Shown: positions 15,978-24,656 of the stretch, one piece after another
Position numbering within the stretch: the first letter of the stretch is position 1
Layout of the letters: each line of letters opens with the position of its first letter
Source: Cylindrospermum sp. NIES-4074
GTDB lineage: Bacteria > Cyanobacteriota > Cyanobacteriia > Cyanobacteriales > Nostocaceae
Length of the DNA stretch: 64,000 nucleotides
Assembly (NCBI GenBank): GCA_003994795.1
Contig: AP018269.1
Location: 1,132,725 to 1,196,724 of the forward strand
Direction of reading: 5' to 3'
Position numbers and translations under genes: made by a program
Notes under the pieces: generated by a model
What the model was told of the DNA's origin: nothing
Databases searched by the model: none
The model's input: the letters and a program-made list of their open reading frames with translations, nothing else

Positions 15978-18191
15978 TTAACCCACTAAACCGATCGCCT
16001 TTTTCTTCAACGCATCAGCCGTCAAACCGTTGAAGGCCATGAGTTCCCCAGCACTAGCGGTAGTTTCGCCGCGTTTCCAAGCGAAGGTATCACGCTTGTT
16101 ATTACTGCGTAACAAAATTGGCTCTAACATCGCCGCAGCACCACCTGTAACAGCAATTAAGGCATCTCCACCAAACAATTGCTCAAAATCGGTATCATTC
16201 AAGAAATCGCCATCAGGTTGAGAACAAGTTGACCATGCAGTATCATCAGGACGATATAAACGTCGGGGATTAATAACAGAAACAATCTTCACACCAATAC
16301 CTTCAGCTTCTAATAAAGCAGCAGCTTCAAATACTGGAATTAGTGTTAAATCACCAATTACCGCAAACACAACTCTCTTTTTACCAGCAACTTCATGTAA
16401 TAACACCGCACCATCACGCAACCCTGTTTCTGTTTGAGTAAAAGTTGTGCGAATTGGCAAAGGTGACTTACTTGCAGTAATCACAATTCCCTTATTTTTA
16501 GTTATCAAAGCCCAGTCATAACAGACTTGAATACTGTTAGCATCAGGGGGGAATAATGGAAATACATTTCCATTTCGCATCAAGGCTGCAAAATAAGCTT
16601 CAATTTCTGGTCTTTGGTGAGTCCAACCGTTACGCCCTTGCTCTAATGCCCCAGCCGTATATAATGTAATGGTTGAGGGAGTAGGACGGCGTAATTCTGC
16701 CATTGCTTGGGTGACAGTTTGCCAAATTGGTAAACCGTTGATGGCAAAAGATTCGTAAGAACACCACAAAGTTCTTGCACCCATTAACGATAAACCAGCA
16801 GCTAAACCTGCACAGGCATCTTCACTCAAAGGCTCGTAAACTTGTCCTTCTGGGGCTTGGTTATATAAATCATCTGTTGTGGGATGGATGATTTTTAAGG
16901 CTTGGTTAATGTTAGCAATTCCTGATGCTTCGTTACCGTCGGCGTTGGTGACAAGGAAACTTTTGTCTATATTTCCTACTATGCCGACTAATTTTCCCAT
17001 CGCTGTTGTCGAAACTTGGGGAATAGGCCCAACTGGATATTCTTCTAAAGGCAACTTACCCAATTCTGGTAATGGTAATTCAAATTCTGTCACCACAGTT
17101 TTTGCTGCTGGGCCACCACCTGCACGTTCAGCATTTGTACGTACCAATTGCCAAGCTGCTGCTGACAATGCACGGGTTTGCAAAGCGCTGACAATATGGG
17201 GCGCATCAAGGGTATCTTTGGGATAGAGGTTGTGGGATTTTGCCCCTCTGGCGTGGACACCTGCGCCTTTGAGTTGTTTAATAATAAATACGGTGAGTTT
17301 GCCGCCAAGTGCCGATCGCGCCGCTTTATCTACTCCCAACAGCACTGCTTCGGTAAAGGCTAGGCGTTTCTCCAAAGAAAAGACCGTACTATCAACGTAA
17401 TCACCTGGTTGGTTTTGATCGTCAAATTCCTTCGCATCCACTAACACAACTTCGTCAAAACCGTTACCCTGCCAGAATGCGGTCATTTGTTCGTTTGTCT
17501 TTAAAGATACCATGCTGTGGTGTTCCTGGCTGTAACCATTCCACACCAAAACGGGTAAAAAGTTGGTGACGGTGGGGTAAGCTGTATGGAAATGGGCGAT
17601 CGCACTCACAATGTAAGGTTCACCCAATCCACCATCCCCCACGGTAAAGGGGAATAGCTTATCCTGGTGCAGCAGTGCAGCTGACATGGCAAAATGTTGT
17701 CCTTGACCCAAAGGCCCAGCAGGTGCGAGAATACCAGGGATGTAGCCGGAGAGATGCCCCAATAAACCGTGCTTTTCCCGGAAGCGATCGCGCAATTGTT
17801 GGACTGTAAAAATCCCCATGTCCTCCAACGAACGATCCAAGAACATGGCACTATAAAAACCGGGGGCGTGGTGTCCAACTTCTGTGATAATGTTTTTGTA
17901 TCCCAGCATGACCAAAGCTGCATAAGCTTCTGCTTGGCTGGCAAACCCTCCCGGATGTCCAGAAGCCTTACTACCAGTGATTTGTAGTGTTAAGTAGCGG
18001 AGAGCATCGGCAGCTAATAAAGTTTGATAAGATGCTGCGGGATCTGTCAAATTGGCGATCGCGCCTTGACCCGATTCTATAACAGGGGTTGCACCATAAG
18101 TTTCAAAACCTGGTAACGCTTCACCAAAATATTGAATACCTTCGCAAAAATTGGGAAGCGTTGAAGATGCCTTTTGGCTGATAGCTGTCAT
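15978..18191 (-). CDS. Transketolase-superfamily thiamine-diphosphate enzyme
   Basis: 737 residues. The N-terminal half has ADALRYLTLQITGSKASGHPG, the transketolase SxHPG motif, then APAGPLGQGQHFAMSAALL and the thiamine-diphosphate/Mg motif GDGGLGEP (about 180-190). The pyrimidine domain has EPLSEDACAGLAAGLSLMGA, with the activating Glu expected there, and a C-terminal domain follows. The sequence differs from standard transketolase and from phosphoketolase (no PGHGGP motif), and I know similar cyanobacterial proteins only as transketolase-like. The role is presumably sugar-phosphate or ketoacid carbon transfer. It is monocistronic, with 600 bp of non-coding DNA upstream. Confidence 0.65.
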   Translation of the reverse strand: MTAISQKASSTLPNFCEGIQYFGEALPGFETYGATPVIESGQGAIANLTDPAASYQTLLAADALRYLTLQITGSKASGHPGGFASQAEAYAALVMLGYKNIITEVGHHAPGFYSAMFLDRSLEDMGIFTVQQLRDRFREKHGLLGHLSGYIPGILAPAGPLGQGQHFAMSAALLHQDKLFPFTVGDGGLGEPYIVSAIAHFHTAYPTVTNFLPVLVWNGYSQEHHSMVSLKTNEQMTAFWQGNGFDEVVLVDAKEFDDQNQPGDYVDSTVFSLEKRLAFTEAVLLGVDKAARSALGGKLTVFIIKQLKGAGVHARGAKSHNLYPKDTLDAPHIVSALQTRALSAAAWQLVRTNAERAGGGPAAKTVVTEFELPLPELGKLPLEEYPVGPIPQVSTTAMGKLVGIVGNIDKSFLVTNADGNEASGIANINQALKIIHPTTDDLYNQAPEGQVYEPLSEDACAGLAAGLSLMGARTLWCSYESFAINGLPIWQTVTQAMAELRRPTPSTITLYTAGALEQGRNGWTHQRPEIEAYFAALMRNGNVFPLFPPDANSIQVCYDWALITKNKGIVITASKSPLPIRTTFTQTETGLRDGAVLLHEVAGKKRVVFAVIGDLTLIPVFEAAALLEAEGIGVKIVSVINPRRLYRPDDTAWSTCSQPDGDFLNDTDFEQLFGGDALIAVTGGAAAMLEPILLRSNNKRDTFAWKRGETTASAGELMAFNGLTADALKKKAIGLVG

Positions 18192-18788
18192 GCTGAGTAC
18201 CTTATAAGATGAGGGGAAACTTTAGATGCTGGTTTAATTTAACAAAAATTTTACATCTTTCAGGTTGTACCAGTTTATTGCTTTTTCGCAACCATAGGAT
18301 AAGTAGTTCAAATCGTTACCCAACAAAACTTCCTATGGTTCATCGTTAGAATTTGCCCACAGTCCCACATTTTCCCCTCCAGATGCTTGTCAACAGTCAG
18401 ATTTAATAGGTGAACTTTGATAGTTGCGTTCACCAGTTTTCCACTCCCACCGATAACCTAAAAAACATAACTTGAAGAATTTATTGTCCCATTTTTCAGC
18501 TACTGTGTACACACAATTGATCTAATCACCGCAAATCCCGTTTTATTGTAGAACAGGCGTCTCGCCTGTTTTGGCGGGCGAGACGCCCACCCCACAAGAA
18601 GCTTTATTTTATGCATCATTTTAGTCTTATCACACCACTACTAATCCTATTTAAATACCCTATTTTGCTCATTTTCAACTCAGCTAACATCTAAAATCCT
18701 CCCATTTAGATATATCTAATTACAGATACATTCCTGAGTATTCTGAGTTTAAAGTAAGCAATATTACGACATTAATGTTGGAAAAATT
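18192..18788. other. Gene-free divergent intergenic region with GC hairpin
   Basis: About 600 bp between the divergent transketolase-like and DUF2993 genes. The only strong structure is a perfect 11-bp inverted repeat: GGCGTCTCGCC (18556-18566) pairs with GGCGAGACGCC (18577-18587). It resembles a dispersed palindromic repeat more than a terminator because no T-run follows. Otherwise it is AT-rich, and promoters for both genes must lie here but were not pinpointed. Confidence 0.6.
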
Positions 18789-19547
18789 ATGCCAGACAAG
18801 CCAAAGCTGGACGAGCTATTATCACAGGTAGCCGAAAGTAGCATATCTCACCAACTAGATAAAGTAGAACAAATAGATATAGATGTGCAAACTAATATAA
18901 TCAAAATATTTCAAGGACAGGTCGATAAAATTTCCCTTGCAGGTCAGGGCTTGGTAATTCAAGAAAATCTCCGCGTACAGGAAATAGAATTACAAACAGA
19001 TAGCGTTACCATCAATCCATTAAGCGCCATCTTTGGTCAAATTAAACTCAATCAACCAGTCAATGCCATTGCTCGTATTGTACTCACAGAAGCCGATATT
19101 AACAGCGCCTTGACCTCAGAAATGATTAGTGGCTTATTGCAAAACTTAGAATTGAATGTAGATGATGAAATTGTAAGTTTCGAGCCACGGCATACCCAAA
19201 TACTTTTACCTGGTGATGGCAAAATAGAAATTAAGGGAAATGTGCTGCTCAAGGAAACGGGAGACACTCGCTTATTAGATTATAGCGTCATATTTATCCC
19301 CCGGCAGCCTTCACAAACCCCAATGGTACAGAGTTTTCACTGCACTGGAGGAAAGGGAATTTCAGTAGAATTAATCATTGCTTGTATGGAGAAAGTCAAA
19401 GAATTAATAAAATTACCATATTTTGAGTGGGATGATATGGTATTTAACCTCAAAGAGATGGAGGTACAAAAGGGAAATTTACTAGTTGTAGTTGAGGCTC
19501 ATGTCAGGCAAATACCCTCGACATCACCTGTAGTTAGTGCTGCATAA
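18789..19547 (+). CDS. DUF2993 (LmeA-like) lipid-binding domain protein
   Basis: 252 residues. The sequence (LSQVAESSISHQLDKVEQID, LAGQGLVIQENLRVQEIELQ, INPLSAIFGQIKLNQPVNA, VLTEADINSAL) fits the DUF2993 family, whose actinobacterial member LmeA binds phospholipids in the envelope. No signal peptide is visible in this copy, so it may act at the cytoplasmic face. It lies 85 bp upstream of crtO on the same strand and may be cotranscribed with it. Confidence 0.75.
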   Translation: MPDKPKLDELLSQVAESSISHQLDKVEQIDIDVQTNIIKIFQGQVDKISLAGQGLVIQENLRVQEIELQTDSVTINPLSAIFGQIKLNQPVNAIARIVLTEADINSALTSEMISGLLQNLELNVDDEIVSFEPRHTQILLPGDGKIEIKGNVLLKETGDTRLLDYSVIFIPRQPSQTPMVQSFHCTGGKGISVELIIACMEKVKELIKLPYFEWDDMVFNLKEMEVQKGNLLVVVEAHVRQIPSTSPVVSAA

Positions 19548-19632
19548 GCTAAATTTGTGCAAACGCCGAGTGATGTTAATTTATTAAAAGTCTCCTGTCC
19601 ACAAAAAGCGAGTTTATTCTAGAATAAAAATT

Positions 19633-21327
19633 ATGCAAGAATATGATGTTGTAATTATCGGCGCAGGACACAATGGACTAGTGTGTGCTGCTTACTTACT
19701 GAAAGCTGGCTATAGCGTCCTGCTATTAGAAAAGCGTTCTGTTCCCGGTGGTGCCGCCACAACTGAAGAATGTATCCCTAAAGAAGCACCAGGATTTAAA
19801 TTTAACTTGTGTGCTATAGACCATGAATTTATTCATTTGGGGCCAGTCGTTGAAGAATTAGAACTCACAAAATATGGCTTAGAATATCTGGAATGTGATC
19901 CAGTTGTTTTTTGTCCGCATCCTGATGGTAAGTATTTTTTGGCTCATAAATCTCTAGAAAAAACCTGTGCAGAGATTGCCCGTTACAACGAACGCGACGC
20001 CAGAAAATACGCAGAATTTACCGACTATTGGCAGCGGGCAATTAATGCCATGATTCCCATGTTTAACGCCCCACCAAAATCAATTATAGATATTTTTGGC
20101 AACTACAACATTCAAAAATTTAAAGATTTATTTTCAGTCGTTGGTTCTCCAGCCAAAAGCTTTGATTTTGTTCGCACCATGCTGAATAGCGCTGAAGATA
20201 TTCTTAACGAATGGTTTGATGAGGAATTCTTAAAAGCGCCATTATCAAGACTAGCATCAGAACTCGGTGCCCCACCTTCACAAAAAAACCTGGCAATTGG
20301 CGTCATGATGATGGCAATGCGTCATAATCCCGGTATGGCTAGACCTCGCGGCGGTACAGGTGCATTAGTGAAAGCATTAGTGAACTTAGTCACAACTAAA
20401 GGCGGCGTAATTCTCACAGATCAGCAAGTAGAAAAAGTTTTAATTGATGATGGAAAAGCTGTTGGTGTGAGAGTTGCAGGTAATACAGAATATCGCGCTA
20501 AATATGGGGTGATTTCTAATATTGACGCCCAGCGATTGTTTTTACAAATGACCGATAAAAGCGATGTTGATGCTGTTGATCCTGATTTGTGGGAAAGATT
20601 AGAACGCCGCATCATCAACAACAATGAAACCATTCTCAAGATAGATTTAGCTTTAGATGAACCGCTGCATTTTCCCTACCATGCACACAAAGACGAATAT
20701 CTCATTGGCTCTATTTTAATAGCAGATTCAATGACCCATGTGGAACAAGCCCATAGTAAATGTACCTTGGGAGAGATACCCGACGCTGACCCCTCGATGT
20801 ATGTAGTTATGCCCAGCGCCCTTGACCCTTCATTAGCACCACCGGGCAAACATACCTTATGGATCGAGTTTTTTGCCCCTTATCAAATTGCGGGTGCAGA
20901 AGGAACTGGTTTAAAGGGAACAGGTTGGACAGATGAATTGAAAAACAAAGTTGCAGATAGGGTAATTGATAAGTTAGCGACTTATTCACCCAATGTCAAA
21001 AAAGCAACTATCGCCCGCCGTGTAGAAAGTCCAGCAGAATTGGGAGAAAGATTAGGGGCATATAAAGGAAATTATTACCATATCGATATGACTATGGATC
21101 AAATGATTTTCTTCCGTCCCTTGCCAGAATTAGCAAATTACAAAACCCCCATTGATAATCTATTTTTAACTGGTGCAGGAACTCATCCAGGTGGTTCCAT
21201 TTCGGGAATGCCGGGACGCAATTGTGCTAGGGTATTTTTGCAAGCAAAGCATCCCATTACCCAAGGTTTAAAGGATGCACGGGATTCGATTAAGTCAACT
21301 GTCGGGTCAGTTTTTGGGATTAATTAA
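19633..21327 (+). CDS. crtO: Beta-carotene ketolase, CrtO type
   Basis: 564 residues, close to the size of known CrtO proteins. The dinucleotide-binding start VVIIGAGHNGLVCAAYLLKA and EKRSVPGGAATTE are typical of the phytoene-desaturase-like FAD superfamily. The C-terminus has the FAD-contacting TGAGTHPGGSISGMPGRNCA. CrtO introduces keto groups on beta-carotene to make echinenone and canthaxanthin in cyanobacterial membranes. A partial second copy follows directly downstream as a pseudogene, evidence of a tandem duplication. A terminator-like hairpin is at 21351-21390. Related desaturase-like oxidoreductases cannot be excluded from motifs alone. Confidence 0.82.
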   Translation: MQEYDVVIIGAGHNGLVCAAYLLKAGYSVLLLEKRSVPGGAATTEECIPKEAPGFKFNLCAIDHEFIHLGPVVEELELTKYGLEYLECDPVVFCPHPDGKYFLAHKSLEKTCAEIARYNERDARKYAEFTDYWQRAINAMIPMFNAPPKSIIDIFGNYNIQKFKDLFSVVGSPAKSFDFVRTMLNSAEDILNEWFDEEFLKAPLSRLASELGAPPSQKNLAIGVMMMAMRHNPGMARPRGGTGALVKALVNLVTTKGGVILTDQQVEKVLIDDGKAVGVRVAGNTEYRAKYGVISNIDAQRLFLQMTDKSDVDAVDPDLWERLERRIINNNETILKIDLALDEPLHFPYHAHKDEYLIGSILIADSMTHVEQAHSKCTLGEIPDADPSMYVVMPSALDPSLAPPGKHTLWIEFFAPYQIAGAEGTGLKGTGWTDELKNKVADRVIDKLATYSPNVKKATIARRVESPAELGERLGAYKGNYYHIDMTMDQMIFFRPLPELANYKTPIDNLFLTGAGTHPGGSISGMPGRNCARVFLQAKHPITQGLKDARDSIKSTVGSVFGIN

Positions 21328-21350
21328 AACAGGCTACATTGCTTTTACTT

Positions 21351-21390
21351 CCCCTCAGATTTTTTGGGATCTGGGGGGATTTTGTTTTCT
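21351..21390 (+). terminator. Probable intrinsic terminator after crtO
   Basis: CCCCTCAGAT (21351-21360) pairs with ATCTGGGGGG (21369-21378) with one T-G pair and an 8-nt loop. ATTTTGTTTT follows. It starts 24 bp past the crtO stop. Confidence 0.7.
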
Positions 21391-21707
21391 GGTTCAGCTT
21401 GTTTTGATGTTTTTCAACGCAGAGGAACGCAAAGGAAGCGCGGAGGGACGCAGAGGTTTTTTAATTTGATTCGTTATGAGTTGATGAAATCCTCTGCGAT
21501 AAAACCTGAATCAAAGAAATAGGTTATTGCAGATAATATAACCACCGAAAGATTTACATTTTCTGCCCGCTTCCTAACATCGGGGAATATACCCGTTTCT
21601 CCAGGTGGCAAACATGGAAGCGTATGATGTTGTTATTATTGGCGCCGGTCATAATGGCTTGGTGTGCGCCGCTTATCTTCTCAAAGCTGGGTATAGCGTC
21701 TTATTAT

Positions 21708-23156
21708 CCCTCTTCTGTCACTTTCCGAAATAAACAAGCAGTAAATACAGTAAATTATGCAGAGGAATAAAAGGGTTTGAAGCCATTCATAGCACTAATA
21801 AGTTGGTTAAATCCGAGCAACAAATTGGAATTGGGAAAAACATCAAGCCAGGGATAAATCAACCAAAAGAGTAAAAGTGGTTGGACAATTAAGCGCAGAT
21901 TATTGAGAGTATTCTTCCATCCAGTTTGATGATTCCATTGCTGATGCACAGTGAAATCAACTGAACTGTTTTCTGATATGTCAGGTGGAATTTGAGGAGA
22001 TTGAAGGGAGGATAAGAACGTTGGAGAGTGTAAACTAATCATAGTGTAAACACAAAAAATAATTTCCCACCACCGCTCAATATGCTGGAAACTAGTAAAC
22101 CGATAATCTGTCCAACCTAATTCCTGCTTACACTGACGAAAACCATATTCTACCCATGTTCTCAAGCCATATAGGTTACCCAAAGTTTTCTTAAGTTTAC
22201 CTTTGAGATTTGTCATCACAAAGGAAGTAGAATTTTCCGGCATTGTTTCTGGGTCAGTGGTTACTTCCCAGTAAGTTATATCCCTTCTCTTACCATAAAT
22301 TATTTCACGGATATATCTATTCTCTGATTTTTGGTTGCTAAATGTTCTGGTAAATTTACACCACTTATTCGCCCTAACACTCTGATTAGCTGGCAGCCAG
22401 ACACCATGATTACTTCTAATAGCTACCACATAAGCTAAGTTATATGCTGCTAATTTCCTGATAAACTGGCTACTCTCACCATATAAACTGTCTGCCAATA
22501 CCAATTCAATATTAAAGCCCAACTCTATCAATTCTGTAATTATTTCTGTTGCTAATTCTATCTTGGTTTTATATTTATCTCCTGCTTTTAGCGTCCCTTG
22601 AGGTTTGAATACTTTGAACAGTAGCGGAAATGTTATGTTGGCGTAAACTCCGTAGGCATTGACTGAAACTATCCCATTATCTATTTTCCCCACACTTCCT
22701 AAATATTGTCTGGCTACATAATCAGTCTTTTTACCTTTTTTCCTATCTCCTGTTTCATCGATGACTATGGTAATTGCTTTTCCATCTAATGCTCTTTTGA
22801 TTTCCTCTATTCTTCGACTTCTTAATTTTTCTACTGACCACTCTGAATTAGCGATGAAATGATGTAATGATTGTGCGGAATTTATGCTTACTACTTTCGC
22901 TATTTCTGGTAAAGATTTTCTCTTGAGCGTTGAGATTATTCCCAAATGTAAATATTTAAAGCACTCATAATTTCTTACTTCTTTGAATATGTCTCTGTAC
23001 TCTTCACAATATTCATCTATCACTCCCACTGTCGGGTGGGCATCTCGACGTAAATGTTTAAGGATTTGTAGTTCTACGTCCATTGCTCTACCTACCTTGT
23101 AGAGTTTTTTCTTTTAACTATTATATTCTTTATTCCCGGAAAGTGACAGAAGAGGG
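21708..23156 (-). mobile_element. IS701-family insertion sequence, apparently complete
   Basis: 1449 bp. The ends are perfect 20-bp inverted repeats: CCCTCTTCTGTCACTTTCCG at 21708-21727 and its complement at 23137-23156. They are flanked by a 4-bp target duplication TTAT (21704-21707 and 23157-23160). It carries one intact transposase gene on the minus strand. It splits the second crtO copy after codon 31. Confidence 0.9.
21755..23083 (-). CDS. IS701-family DDE transposase
   Basis: 442 residues, an intact length for the family. ITIVIDETGDRKKGKKTDYV gives the first catalytic Asp, LVLADSLYGES the second, and TWVEYGFRQCKQELGWTDY the glutamate region, matching IS701-type (Calothrix) transposases. 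It fills most of the element, starting 73 bp inside the right inverted repeat. There is no frameshift or stop, so it may be active. Confidence 0.88.
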   Translation of the reverse strand: MDVELQILKHLRRDAHPTVGVIDEYCEEYRDIFKEVRNYECFKYLHLGIISTLKRKSLPEIAKVVSINSAQSLHHFIANSEWSVEKLRSRRIEEIKRALDGKAITIVIDETGDRKKGKKTDYVARQYLGSVGKIDNGIVSVNAYGVYANITFPLLFKVFKPQGTLKAGDKYKTKIELATEIITELIELGFNIELVLADSLYGESSQFIRKLAAYNLAYVVAIRSNHGVWLPANQSVRANKWCKFTRTFSNQKSENRYIREIIYGKRRDITYWEVTTDPETMPENSTSFVMTNLKGKLKKTLGNLYGLRTWVEYGFRQCKQELGWTDYRFTSFQHIERWWEIIFCVYTMISLHSPTFLSSLQSPQIPPDISENSSVDFTVHQQWNHQTGWKNTLNNLRLIVQPLLLFWLIYPWLDVFPNSNLLLGFNQLISAMNGFKPFYSSA

Positions 23157-23177
23157 TTATAGCCGTAGCCAGATTAA

Positions 23178-23615
23178 TTAGGACGCTGCTTGCTTGAGAA
23201 CGATTTCCATTGCATCACGTAAATTATCCGATGTGGATAAAATCTTGCGAACCCTACTTTTCAAAGTGGCCCAACACTTTTCAATGCGATTGAGATCAGG
23301 TGAATAAGGCGGTAGGTAAACTAACTGACACCCTGCCTCTTCAATTAATTGAGCAATCCGACCGCCACGATGAAAGGTAGCATTATCGACAATCACCCAC
23401 TCACCGGGTCGTAGCATCGGAATCAAGCAAGTTTCTAACCAGGTTTCAAACACGGTACGGTTACACGCCCCCTCAATCGTAAATGGCGCAATTAGTTGTC
23501 CATCTCGATAGCCAGCAATCATATTGATGCGACCCTTGCGACAACCTGATTTGAGGTCGTAAAAGCGTTCTCCAACAGGGGAGTATCCGTAACCGTAATT
23601 ATCGCGTTCATCCAT
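23178..23615 (-). CDS. IS630 transposase, C-terminal DDE frame
   Basis: 145 residues counted from an internal ATG. The true product probably enters this frame at the A-run near 23717 and includes VYVDESG just before this start. Visible catalytic parts are the second Asp in VIVDNATFHRG and the Glu in YLPPYSPDLNRIEKCWATLK, with the first Asp in VDESG upstream. The frame is otherwise intact, so the element may be functional through frameshifting. Confidence 0.85.
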   Translation of the reverse strand: MDERDNYGYGYSPVGERFYDLKSGCRKGRINMIAGYRDGQLIAPFTIEGACNRTVFETWLETCLIPMLRPGEWVIVDNATFHRGGRIAQLIEEAGCQLVYLPPYSPDLNRIEKCWATLKSRVRKILSTSDNLRDAMEIVLKQAAS

Positions 23616-23668
23616 ACCAGACTCATCAACATATACTAGGTGCGGCGCTTTGGGGTTCTCCAGTTGCG

Positions 23669-24055
23669 TTAAGAATGCTGCCCGCTTGGCTTCATCTCGT
23701 TGACTATATCCGTATGTTTTTTTTTACGAGTATGTCCTATCTTTTGCAAAGCCCTGGAAATTGTGCGTTGGCTAATCTGTCCATCCCATAGCTGTGCCAT
23801 TTCACTTTGGGTTTTATCCCCTTGCGCTTTGACAAATGTGCGAAACTTCTCCCAATCCCTAATTTTGCCCTTCTGCGGCGATGCTTTCCTCTGTTTAGGT
23901 TTGACATCACCCGTTTCGGCTTTGCGTTGACACCACAAGTTAATTGTATTGCGACTAATATTGAACAGAAGGCTTGCCTCACACTTCTTGAGACCGTCCA
24001 ATTCGATCGCTTGCATAACCTTTTGCCGGAAATCATCACTATAGGGTTTAGCCAT
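23669..24055 (-). CDS. IS630 transposase, N-terminal reading frame
   Basis: 128 residues starting MAKPYSDDFRQKVMQAIELD. It holds two helix-turn-helix-type units for DNA binding (CEASLLFNISRNTINLW; SQRTISRALQKIGHTR). Near its end lies a run of nine A residues (minus strand, 23717-23725) reading KKK. A -1 shift at this run would continue as TYGYSQRDEAKRAAF and join the second frame. This is the usual arrangement for frameshift-expressed IS630 transposases. Confidence 0.85.
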   Translation of the reverse strand: MAKPYSDDFRQKVMQAIELDGLKKCEASLLFNISRNTINLWCQRKAETGDVKPKQRKASPQKGKIRDWEKFRTFVKAQGDKTQSEMAQLWDGQISQRTISRALQKIGHTRKKKHTDIVNEMKPSGQHS

Positions 24056-24656
24056 TGAAATGGGGTAGATGCTATGTGGGAACTCTTATAGTTTACGTCC
24101 TAATCTTGATGGCTATAGCTATATTAGAAAATCGTTCAATTCCTGGTGGTGGTTCTACAACTATTGAAAAACAAAGTTGCAGATAAAGTAATTGCTAAAT
24201 TAGCGCAATATTCGCTCAATCTTCAACATTCAATTATTGCCCATTATGTGGAAAGTCCTGCTGAATTGGGAGAACGCTTGGGGAGTTACAAGGGGAACTA
24301 TTACCACATCGACATGACCTTAGAACAAATGCTTTGCTTTCGTCCGTTGCCGGAATTGGCTAATTATAAAACACCCATTGCCAATTTATATCTCACCGGC
24401 GCTGGAACTCATCCCGGTGGTTCGATTTCCGGTTTACCTGGACGCAACTGTGCGCTGATGTTTTTGCAGAGTGAGGAATCCATCGCTCAAAAAATTCAGG
24501 ATGTGGGAGAGTCGATTAAATCCACGGTTACATCGGTGTTTCAGGGGTAATGCAAGCAATTATCAGTCTTTCTGGGTAGACAAGTCATACTTGTTACCGA
24601 TGACAAATGGGACTAAAAGCTGATGAAATAAGGATAATGTTGCCGATGTTGGAGCC

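Larger units (their letters stand above)
23160..24121 (-). mobile_element. IS630-family insertion sequence
   Basis: About 962 bp. The left end reads TAGCCGTAGCCAGATTAATT and the complement of the right end reads TAGCTATAGCCATCAAGATT. Both continue to TTAGGACG, giving imperfect inverted repeats. TA dinucleotides flank it (23158-23159, 24122-24123), fitting the TA target of IS630/Tc1. It is inserted within the TTAT that forms the target duplication of the IS701-like element, so the two elements are separated by only three bases. Confidence 0.82.
21614..24550 (+). pseudogene. crtO: Second crtO copy, broken by a deletion and two insertion sequences
   Basis: The 5' fragment 21614-21707 encodes MEAYDVVIIGAGHNGLVCAA and continues to GYSVLL, almost identical to crtO. 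It is cut by an IS701-like and then an IS630-like element. The reading resumes at 24124 (LENRSIPGGGSTTIE). It then jumps directly to the sequence equivalent to crtO residue 435 (LKNKVADKVIAKL...), with a shift of frame, and runs to the normal end (TGAGTHPGGSISGLPGRN...SVFQG). About 390 residues are missing from the middle. The copy cannot make a working flavoenzyme. Confidence 0.9.

Noticed and set aside
24146..24550. 134-codon frame as an independent gene
   Set aside because: Its sequence equals the last 130 residues of crtO and it begins at the deletion junction, so it is the 3' end of the crtO pseudogene.
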